Assembly: GCA_937916195.1 (NCBI GenBank)
Contig: CALFTO010000128.1
Span: 1 to 11,224, forward strand
From: an uncultured Clostridia bacterium
GTDB taxonomy: Bacteria > Bacillota > Clostridia > Oscillospirales > Acutalibacteraceae
Reading direction: 5' to 3'
DNA: 11,224 bases
Part shown: piece after piece, positions 7,075 to 11,224 of the stretch
Layout of the letters: each line of letters starts with the position of its first letter
Position numbering within the stretch: position 1 is the first letter of the stretch
Position numbers and translations under genes: made by a program
The notes under the pieces: model-generated
The model's input: only the letters and a program-made list of their open reading frames with translations
Databases searched by the model: none
What the model was told of the DNA's origin: nothing

Positions 7075-7488
7075 ATGCGTAAAAAAGTGTTAAAAAAGAA
7101 AAGTGATATGTCTTCAACTACTAAAAACATAGTAGGAATTCTGCTTTCTGCAGTTTGTGGAGCGATTTTTTCTGTTATTCTTACATTTATATTTTCATAT
7201 ATTTTTACTAATGCTGAAATAATTTCAAAATCAGTAAACGCAATATTTATAGGTTGCGTTTTGCTTGGCGGATTTTTCTGTGGAATATTTTCATCACGAC
7301 TTGCAGCATTAAAAGGTATAATTTCAGGTATCATTTCCTCATTAATCTACTCATTGATTATTACAGTAATTATGCTTTTCTTTGCCGACGGAAGATTGTC
7401 AGCAAGTACGCTGTTTTTATATATAGGTACAGTTGTCGTGTCAGCAATCGGTGGAATTTGCGGTGCTAATATAAAAAGAAGAAAATAA
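7075..7488 (+). CDS. small four-helix membrane protein (TIGR04086/YrzE-like)
   Basis: A 137-residue, strongly hydrophobic protein with a basic N-terminus (MRKKVLKKK) and four predicted membrane helices at about residues 18-42, 53-76, 78-103 and 108-130, ending in KRRK. Glycine-rich helices (GGFFCGIFSSRLAALKG, SAIGGICGA) fit the TIGR04086 family, which I recall as occurring beside yajC in Clostridia; its function is unknown. The ATG at 7075 directly follows the U-run of the yajC terminator, with GAGGG in the terminator arm as Shine-Dalgarno. An in-frame ATG at 7108 (residue 12) is an alternative start that would keep all helices but drop the basic leader. A role in secretion is only suggested by context. 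Confidence 0.75.
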   Translation: MRKKVLKKKSDMSSTTKNIVGILLSAVCGAIFSVILTFIFSYIFTNAEIISKSVNAIFIGCVLLGGFFCGIFSSRLAALKGIISGIISSLIYSLIITVIMLFFADGRLSASTLFLYIGTVVVSAIGGICGANIKRRK

Positions 7489-7506
7489 TTAAAAAGGAAG
7501 ATGTAT

Positions 7507-8157
7507 ATGACAAAGGTTATAACACTGCGCAAAAAGAGAAAGAATTATTTAAAGCCTGAAAGAGCCAAGAAAAAAACAACATCAAATTTAATGATTGAAA
7601 AAAACAGAGTATTTTTGCTTATTCTGTCAATCGTGTTCATATTGGCAGGTGCTCTTGCATACAGATTTTTTCCAAATGAAAGCGTTATATTAGAAATTGA
7701 TACTTCATTAGAACTGTTTAATTCAGTTAGTTGGAAAGAAATTTTTCTATATTTTATTAAAGCGGATTTTACATATCTCTTAATTGCTTTTTTTATTGGC
7801 ACAAGCTTTGCAGGCGCATTTTTATCACCTTTACCAATAGTTTTAAAATGTTTTTTTATTGGATATCAAAGCGGATATTTATATAATGAATATGAGCTTA
7901 AAGGAGTCTTGTTTTGTCTTATATTACTTTATCCGTGCTATGTTATTACAACTTCATCGCTTATTTTCGCTTGTGATGAAAGCATTTATATGAGTAAGTA
8001 TCTGTTCAGTACAATTACAAATAAAAATACAGCCAACGATATATCGGTTAAGCTGTATTTATTGAGATATTTAATTTTATTTATTATAAATATCGTGTGT
8101 ATTGCAGTTAACTCTGCAATAATATACTTTATCGCACCAAAAATTAGTCTTCTTTAG
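7507..8157 (+). CDS. SpoIIM-like (stage II sporulation protein M/DUF95) membrane protein
   Basis: A 216-residue protein with a basic, cytosolic N-terminus (about 30 residues) and roughly five membrane helices (near residues 32-50, 83-105, 108-122, 128-153 and 185-212). The stretch LKCFFIGYQSGYLYNEYELK, followed by GVLFCLILLYPCYVI, resembles the conserved core of SpoIIM, part of the forespore engulfment machinery in endospore formers. The neighbouring Xer-type recombinase supports this, since spoIIM lies near a xerD gene in Bacillus too. The identity is divergent enough that another DUF95 role is possible. The start at 7507 has AAGGA 8 bases upstream; the in-frame ATG at 7501 has only 2 bases of spacing. 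The last 14 bases overlap the 3' end of the opposite-strand recombinase gene. Confidence 0.7.
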   Translation: MTKVITLRKKRKNYLKPERAKKKTTSNLMIEKNRVFLLILSIVFILAGALAYRFFPNESVILEIDTSLELFNSVSWKEIFLYFIKADFTYLLIAFFIGTSFAGAFLSPLPIVLKCFFIGYQSGYLYNEYELKGVLFCLILLYPCYVITTSSLIFACDESIYMSKYLFSTITNKNTANDISVKLYLLRYLILFIINIVCIAVNSAIIYFIAPKISLL

Positions 8158-9133
8158 TTTCTGATAATGTTACATTTGCAAGGGGATTTGCTTCTGATGC
8201 TTGCTTAAGCTGTTCATCAATAATATGAGTGTAAATCTCAGTTGTACCAAGGTTTTCGTGACCTAAAATATCCTTTAAAACAAGCACGTCTACGTTGCCG
8301 TGCTGATACATAAGAGTCGCCGCAGTATGACGAAGCTTATGTACTGAATAGCCCTCAAGTCCGCATTTTTCTAACGCGTTATAAACAATGTGTTGAACGG
8401 TTTTGGGGCTAATTCGCTTGTTTCTACTGCTTAAAAATAGTGCATTTCGGTCGTTTGCAGGGATTCCGTCAACGGGTCTAACTGCCATATACTGTGCAAA
8501 TGCCTCTAAACAAGCATTATTAAGATAAATTGTGCGTTCCTTGTTACCTTTGCCGGTTACTCGCAAAGTGTGGTCGTCACGAATATCATTATAATTAAGG
8601 CTTACAAGCTCGGATAAACGCAGACCGCAGTTTAAAAAGAAAACAATAATGCAATAATCACGTTCTTTATGCTTGCTATCTACTGATTTCAATAGTTTTA
8701 AACTCTCTTCAAGTGTTAAATACTTGGGGAGAGATTTTTTTAACTTTGGCGAATCTAATACCTGCATCGGATTTTCATCTAAAAGTCTTTTTTGCAATGT
8801 AAGATATTTAAAGAATGTTCTTATGGTTGATACCTTACGTGCACGTGCAGCCTCTTGGTTATCCCTCTCATTCTTACAGTATGAAAGAAAAGCATATGCA
8901 TCATTTAAAGTGATTGACTTTATAAATTCTTCGTCAATATCAGTAATGTCAATCTCATTAAATTCGACATAAGAGGGGACTTGCCCTCTGTAAAGTTTAA
9001 TAAAGCGGAAGAATAGCTTCAAATCAGAAGAATATTCTTCAATAGTTAAACCCGATTTGTTTTTAATGACATCCATATATACTAAGAAATCTCTCAGTAT
9101 TGATGGGATACCAGTGTAATCAATATGTTTCAT
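8144..9133 (-). CDS. tyrosine recombinase, XerC/XerD-like
   Basis: A 329-residue site-specific DNA recombinase. An N-terminal SAM-like DNA-binding domain spans about residues 10-120 and the catalytic domain about 135-310. The full active site is present: Arg172 in CGLRLSEL, Lys195 in TGKGNKER, His265 and Arg268 in SVHKLRHTAATL, His292 in LGHENLGTTEIYTH, and nucleophile Tyr301. It is about 30 residues longer than Bacillus XerD, with the extra length mainly around residues 48-72. Chromosome dimer resolution is the likeliest role, but XerC, XerD and element-borne integrases cannot be separated by eye. The start at 9133 has AGAGGTG 4 bases upstream. An in-frame ATG at 9190 falls inside the promoter region with no ribosome binding site and is rejected. 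A 17-base palindrome sits in the leader. Confidence 0.9.
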   Translation of the reverse strand: MKHIDYTGIPSILRDFLVYMDVIKNKSGLTIEEYSSDLKLFFRFIKLYRGQVPSYVEFNEIDITDIDEEFIKSITLNDAYAFLSYCKNERDNQEAARARKVSTIRTFFKYLTLQKRLLDENPMQVLDSPKLKKSLPKYLTLEESLKLLKSVDSKHKERDYCIIVFFLNCGLRLSELVSLNYNDIRDDHTLRVTGKGNKERTIYLNNACLEAFAQYMAVRPVDGIPANDRNALFLSSRNKRISPKTVQHIVYNALEKCGLEGYSVHKLRHTAATLMYQHGNVDVLVLKDILGHENLGTTEIYTHIIDEQLKQASEANPLANVTLSETKED

Positions 9134-9143
9134 AATACACCTC

Positions 9144-9160
9144 TGTGAAACAGTTTCACA
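9144..9160. promoter_or_regulatory. operator-like palindrome in the recombinase leader
   Basis: TGTGAAACAGTTTCACA is a perfect inverted repeat of 8-base arms around one base. It lies between the likely transcription start (near 9175) and the recombinase ATG (9133) and abuts the ribosome binding site. Its arms resemble the Rex redox-repressor palindrome (TTGTGAAA...TTTCACAA) as I remember it, but the central spacing appears one base longer, so the regulator is unidentified. Confidence 0.6.
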
Positions 9161-9181
9161 AACACAATGTTTTACATTAAT

Positions 9182-9210
9182 ATTATACATCAAATAAAAT
9201 ACTAAATCAA
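9182..9210 (-). promoter_or_regulatory. sigma-A promoter of the recombinase gene
   Basis: On the minus strand TTGATT (9210-9205) is followed after 17 bases by a perfect TATAAT (9187-9182). Transcription would start near 9175, leaving a leader of about 40 bases that holds the palindrome and the AGAGGTG ribosome binding site. The position rules out a recombinase start codon upstream of about 9175. Confidence 0.8.
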
Positions 9211-9349
9211 TTCTTTAATTGAATAAGGCAGGTAAAGAAATTAATATAATTATAAAATTCTATAATTAATGATTTTGATATACTTATGTTTATAAGAACA
9301 ATATTTACCAAAAACAAATTTTGTAGTAAAAATAAAATTCTCTCAGTTT

Positions 9350-9379
9350 TTTTGAAACATACTCAGTATCATTTCAAAA
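9350..9379. repeat. 14/15-base imperfect inverted repeat
   Basis: TTTTGAAACATACT (9350-9363) and AGTATCATTTCAAAA (9365-9379) are inverted copies apart from a C versus TG difference, around a central C. The plus-strand transcript would form a hairpin followed by only TTTTC, and no gene ends nearby, so it is a doubtful terminator. A protein-binding site is the alternative. Confidence 0.5.
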
Positions 9380-9554
9380 TTTTCTATTGAATTGTATTAA
9401 AAGGATTTAACACTAATTAAATAAAATTTTTAATTTAATGTATATAAAGTGTAAACAAACTTATTTGATGAATAAAAAATTAAATTCAAAAATCTAAACT
9501 TAAAAAAGTAAATTAATTATTAATCAGAAAATTATCATTGATTAAAGATGAATA

Positions 9555-9644
9555 TTAGTTAATGAAAATTGAAAATGATAACCCAAAACAAAGAAGCCCA
9601 TGAGAAATGATATTTCCCGCATTTTGTATCAATTTTTTTGTCAT
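9555..9644 (-). CDS. candidate 29-residue hydrophobic small protein
   Basis: A 29-codon ORF with sequence beginning MTKKLIQNAGNIISH and continuing GLLCFGLSFSIFIN: a short basic N-terminus, then a hydrophobic C-terminal half with one Cys. It is not recognised. Three things argue that it is expressed: a full-consensus promoter about 35 bases upstream, the AGGGGG ribosome binding site 5 bases before the ATG (9650-9655), and the correct orientation of both. In the RNA, ATTTTGTATCAA in the leader and TTGATACAAAAT inside the ORF pair over 12 bases and place the ribosome binding site and ATG in a 25-base loop, suggesting translational control. A small membrane peptide, signalling peptide or type I toxin would fit in form; none is shown. 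The remnant of a longer lost gene is also possible. Confidence 0.4.
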   Translation of the reverse strand: MTKKLIQNAGNIISHGLLCFGLSFSIFIN

Positions 9645-9657
9645 TTTTGCCCCCTAC

Positions 9658-9685
9658 TTGATACAAAATATTTATTTTGTATAAT
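9658..9685 (+). promoter_or_regulatory. candidate rightward promoter overlapping the leftward one
   Basis: TTGATA (9658-9663), 16 bases, then a perfect TATAAT (9680-9685) on the plus strand. No convincing gene follows before the convergent sigma-factor unit; the RNA would run through the 9690-9980 stretch, antisense to the 59-codon ORF. Because the spacer is itself a palindrome, the match may be partly a by-product of the repeat. Confidence 0.4.
9661..9682. repeat. 22-base perfect palindrome, operator-like
   Basis: ATACAAAATA (9661-9670) and TATTTTGTAT (9673-9682) are exact inverted copies around a central TT. It covers the expected start site of the leftward promoter at 9684-9712 (about -5 to +17), a classic position for a repressor, and also fills the spacer of the rightward promoter. 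A hairpin role is less likely for the leftward RNA because most of one arm lies upstream of the expected start. Confidence 0.7.
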
Positions 9686-9712
9686 TATATCTAAAGTTTT
9701 CAACATTGTCAA
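9684..9712 (-). promoter_or_regulatory. full-consensus leftward sigma-A promoter
   Basis: On the minus strand TTGACA (9712-9707), a 17-base spacer, then TATAAT (9689-9684): both hexamers and the spacing match consensus exactly. Transcription would start near 9677. This is the strongest promoter by sequence in the window, yet the only thing directly downstream is the 29-codon ORF. A palindrome at the start site suggests tight repression. Confidence 0.8.
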
Positions 9713-9786
9713 CAATAAATAAAAGTTTTAAACAAATAGTCAGTTTTGTACAATCCCCCACAGCGATATTACATTCTGTATAATAT

Positions 9787-9966
9787 TTAATAAATGTTGG
9801 CCGAGAATTCTATAAAAGCTTCGAACCTTATTTTCACGCGTAAAGATTTAAAATATAAAATGAATTTGTAAATTTGTTTGCTTTTAAATTTATTTAACCG
9901 ATTAGAGTATTCAAACCTTAAATATGAATCGAAATCAAAAATGTGACGCTTGATAAGTGAAATCAT
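9787..9966 (-). CDS. candidate 59-residue protein, possibly a remnant
   Basis: A 59-codon ORF beginning MISLIKRHIFDFDSYLRF, rich in Lys, Arg and aromatic residues and without Cys, signal peptide or clear membrane helix. It is not recognised. Its ATG begins one base after the TGA of a 4-codon ORF (MTDN, 9982-9968) that has a nearly ideal ribosome binding site, GGGGAGGTGA (9998-9989). The short ORF could be a leader peptide coupling translation to this one, or a one- or two-base indel could have split one gene into both pieces. No promoter was found between it and the sigma-factor terminator at 10008-10043. The odds that it is a working gene are modest. Confidence 0.25.
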   Translation of the reverse strand: MISLIKRHIFDFDSYLRFEYSNRLNKFKSKQIYKFILYFKSLRVKIRFEAFIEFSANIY

Positions 9967-9973
9967 TTCAGTT
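9955..9973. promoter_or_regulatory. near-perfect palindrome related to the recombinase operator
   Basis: AAGTGAAATCATTTCAGTT has 8-base arms around TCA with one mismatch. It shares the GTGAAA, three bases, TTTCA layout with the palindrome at 9144-9160. It overlaps the ATG of the 59-codon ORF. A shared regulator is a guess. Confidence 0.35.
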
Positions 9974-10007
9974 GTCTGTCATTTTTTTTCACCTCCCCTA
10001 TTATAAT

Positions 10008-10043
10008 AAAAAAACAGAGCTTGCAGTAAATACAAGCTCTGTT
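10008..10043 (-). terminator. intrinsic terminator of the sigma-factor unit
   Basis: On the leftward transcript AACAGAGCTTG (10043-10033) pairs perfectly with CAAGCTCTGTT (10023-10013) across a 9-base loop, followed by a T-run down to 10008. It begins 8 bases after the sigma-factor stop codon. Confidence 0.93.
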
Positions 10044-10050
10044 AATCGTG

Positions 10051-10506
10051 TTATTTAAGTTTCTTTCTTATCTTTTCTAAATATGTCCTAACGGTTGATG
10101 AAGATAAATTAAGCTTTTCGCCGATTTCCGTGCTGTTATATCCCTCAATTTTAAGCTCAACAATGCGTTTTTCGCGGTCAGACAGCTTATTAAAGTATGA
10201 TGAATACTCAATTTCGTTGGTAAAATCGTAATTATCAGTAAAGTTTAATAATTCATCAAATGAAACAGCAGAAACGGCGTTTTCTATTATTTGTTTATTT
10301 CTCAAATAGTCGCATAAAACACTATTTGCAACCTTAAAAATGAATGCTTTTTTCGAGCGGATGTGGTCAATACAGCCAATCCAAGCCAAAAGTTTTACAA
10401 AGGTTTGTTGTGTCAGGTCTTCAGCATCGTTTTCGCCGACTCTTTTGCGGAAATACTTATAAACTGCCGAGTAGTATTCTTCATAAAAACTTGAAAAATT
10501 ATTCAT
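10051..10506 (-). CDS. ECF-like RNA polymerase sigma factor
   Basis: A 151-residue sigma-70 family protein with only regions 2 and 4. Region 2 (about residues 5-72) shows the AEDLTQQTFVKLL pattern (28-40) and FKVANSVLCDYLRNK (57-71), used for core binding and -10 recognition. A short acidic linker follows. Region 4 (about 107-150) has LSDREKRIVELKIEGYNSTE and a helix-turn-helix at about 124-144 (STEIGEKLNLSSSTVRTYL) for -35 contact. The size and architecture fit group IV (extracytoplasmic function) factors. Its ATG overlaps the upstream stop as TAATG, and no clear ribosome binding site of its own is visible, so translation is probably coupled. No membrane anti-sigma gene follows; a terminator does. 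Targets and signal are unknown. Confidence 0.88.
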   Translation of the reverse strand: MNNFSSFYEEYYSAVYKYFRKRVGENDAEDLTQQTFVKLLAWIGCIDHIRSKKAFIFKVANSVLCDYLRNKQIIENAVSAVSFDELLNFTDNYDFTNEIEYSSYFNKLSDREKRIVELKIEGYNSTEIGEKLNLSSSTVRTYLEKIRKKLK

Positions 10507-11186
10507 TATTTTTCAATGACTTCAACGCTATTACCAACAACCGAGCGTGCCTGAATACAGCCTTTAATCTCTGAGCAACATTTTATTGTATTTCCTGCAA
10601 AGAATTTAATATCATTATTTACAATAATTTCTTCAGTTACATCTGCAGAAATTGTGATTGTATTACCAGCGGCAACGAGTGTTCCAACTTCAAGATTTCT
10701 AATAAAGCTTTCTTCAATCTCAACTTCATTTGAAAAGAATTTAATTTTATCTTCATCGAAATCCATTTCATAAACAATGCCATTTTCTGAAACACATTTC
10801 GCCTCATTCTGAATTCCTTTTTTCTTTAAAACAATTCCGTTAAGAGCATATTCAATATTCTCACCCTTGATTGCGTTACCAAGAATGATTATACCATTCA
10901 TAATAGCAAAGCTGTTATCAGGAAGAGAAATTTCTGAACTATTTTTCACGCCATTTATTATGACAATCTTTCTGTGTTTTGCAACATTGAACTGACACGC
11001 AACAGCATTGAGATTTATTTTTGAAAAAGCCTCTACAAATTCGGGTGTTGGATTCTCAGGTAAGATTAGTGTAGCAACAGCGTTAATGCTTTTTATTCCC
11101 GATAACGCCTCAGGAGTATAATCTCTTAAATCTACAACTGATTGTGCATTAATAACTTGCTTTCTTTTAAAAATGTTTTTAAACAT
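10506..11186 (-). CDS. unrecognised soluble beta-rich protein coupled to a sigma factor
   Basis: A 226-residue protein I do not recognise. It has a basic N-terminus (MFKNIFKRK) but no signal peptide or membrane helix. From about residue 70 to the end it reads as short beta strands broken by Asn-Gly or Gly-Asn turns (KIVIINGV, MNGIIILGNAI, LNGIVLKKKG, ENGIVYEMDF, AGNTITISADV, AGNTIKCCSEI, VGNSVEVIE), suggesting a beta-sandwich or beta-helix, perhaps bactofilin-like. Residues 31-68 (SINAVATLILPENPTPEF and following) look alpha/beta. Four cysteines lie at 64, 131, 203 and 204, plus Cys210. The start at 11186 has AAAGGTGG 8 bases upstream; an in-frame GTG at 11198 falls inside that site. Its stop overlaps the sigma-factor ATG, so it could be a cytosolic anti-sigma or sensor for it; that is inference. 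Confidence 0.75.
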   Translation of the reverse strand: MFKNIFKRKQVINAQSVVDLRDYTPEALSGIKSINAVATLILPENPTPEFVEAFSKINLNAVACQFNVAKHRKIVIINGVKNSSEISLPDNSFAIMNGIIILGNAIKGENIEYALNGIVLKKKGIQNEAKCVSENGIVYEMDFDEDKIKFFSNEVEIEESFIRNLEVGTLVAAGNTITISADVTEEIIVNNDIKFFAGNTIKCCSEIKGCIQARSVVGNSVEVIEK

Positions 11187-11224
11187 AATTTTTACCACCT
11201 TTCACTATATAAGACGAGAAAAAT

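Larger units (their letters stand above)
9622..9784. repeat. cluster of five TTTTGTATMAW-like 11-mers
   Basis: Copies are TTTTGTATCAA (9622-9632, +), its exact inverse TTGATACAAAA (9658-9668), TTTTGTATAAT (9675-9685, +), TTTTGTACAAT (9744-9754, +) and TTCTGTATAAT (9774-9784, +). The second and third copies face each other across exactly 6 bases. The cluster surrounds the promoters and the start of the 29-codon ORF, as expected for multiple binding sites of one protein. Low sequence complexity means some copies may be chance. Confidence 0.5.
9211..10007. other. long AT-rich intergenic region with short signals
   Basis: Nearly 800 bases without a long gene on either strand, more AT-rich than the surrounding coding DNA. 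The left part (9211-9550) shows only AT tracts and one inverted repeat. The middle (9555-9790) holds two overlapping promoters, a palindrome, 11-mer repeats and a 29-codon ORF. The right part (9787-9998) holds a 59-codon ORF, a strong ribosome binding site and a palindrome. I see no tRNA, rRNA, CRISPR array or insertion-sequence structure. It could be decayed coding DNA, a small-RNA or small-protein locus, or both. Confidence 0.7.

Noticed and set aside
9134..9190. Longer N-terminus for the tyrosine recombinase (ATG at 9190)
   Set aside because: That codon overlaps the promoter -10 region, precedes the predicted transcription start, and has no ribosome binding site; the ATG at 9133 has AGAGGTG.
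9430..9457. Possible chromosomal dif site: TATATA centre with GTGTAAAC on the right, near the recombinase gene
   Set aside because: The right arm resembles the Bacillus XerD arm (TGTAAAC) but the left arm matches at only about 2 of 11 positions and is plain AT-rich sequence. Chance in such DNA is likely.
9211..9550. Search for CRISPR arrays, tRNA, insertion-sequence ends or an origin in the AT-rich gap
   Set aside because: No regularly spaced repeats, cloverleaf, transposase fragment or DnaA-box cluster (TTATCCACA) could be seen.
9814..9843. GAAC and CGTA on the plus strand as an ECF sigma promoter
   Set aside because: The spacing between the two elements is about 12 bases, shorter than the usual 15-17, and no gene follows.
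9793..9870. Plus-strand 25-codon ORF starting ATGTTGGCC
   Set aside because: There is no ribosome binding site, it is very short, and it overlaps the better-supported 59-codon minus-strand ORF.
11187..11198. GTG start for the 226-residue protein
   Set aside because: It is part of the AAAGGTGG ribosome binding site that serves the ATG at 11186.

Overview
The window looks like chromosome of a low-GC, Gram-positive, spore-forming Clostridia member, probably in the Ruminococcaceae/Oscillospiraceae range. The evidence is strong AT bias, AGGAGG-type ribosome binding sites, sigma-A promoters of TTGACA/TATAAT type, a lysine riboswitch, the queA-tgt-yajC gene order and a SpoIIM-like sporulation protein next to a Xer-type recombinase. 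The taxon is inferred from gene content, not from a marker gene.

Layout, left to right. Positions 1-69 hold the 3' end of an unidentified gene, followed by a GC-rich hairpin and a lone P-loop kinase-like gene (128-679, +). A perfect two-way terminator (682-723) separates it from a leftward lysine/diaminopimelate operon: promoter (4255-4283), lysine riboswitch (about 4081-4250), intrinsic terminator (4013-4047), asd (3971-2892), dapA, dapB and a free-standing pair of aspartokinase-type ACT domains (1190-738). These genes convert aspartyl phosphate to tetrahydrodipicolinate, and lysine controls the set through the RNA leader. Divergently, queA and tgt (4324-6492) encode two late steps of queuosine tRNA modification. 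They are followed by yajC with its own promoter, a small four-helix membrane protein whose start codon abuts the yajC terminator, and a SpoIIM-like membrane protein. The SpoIIM-like gene overlaps tail to tail with a leftward tyrosine recombinase gene (9133-8144), which has a good promoter and an operator-like palindrome in its leader.

Positions 9211-10007 form a roughly 800-base, very AT-rich stretch with no long gene. It is not featureless. It contains a full-consensus leftward sigma-A promoter (TTGACA, 17 bases, TATAAT), a 22-base palindrome at the expected start of transcription, a 29-codon ORF with its own ribosome binding site, a family of TTTTGTATMAW-like 11-mers, an opposing promoter whose -10 box overlaps the first, and a near-perfect Shine-Dalgarno site feeding a 4-codon ORF and then a 59-codon ORF. 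This is the best candidate in the window for something undescribed.

The right end has a leftward two-gene unit: an unrecognised 226-residue soluble, probably beta-rich protein, coupled by a TAATG overlap to a small ECF-like sigma factor and closed by a strong terminator. No recognisable anti-sigma gene is visible. All calls come from reading the sequence; no database search was made.
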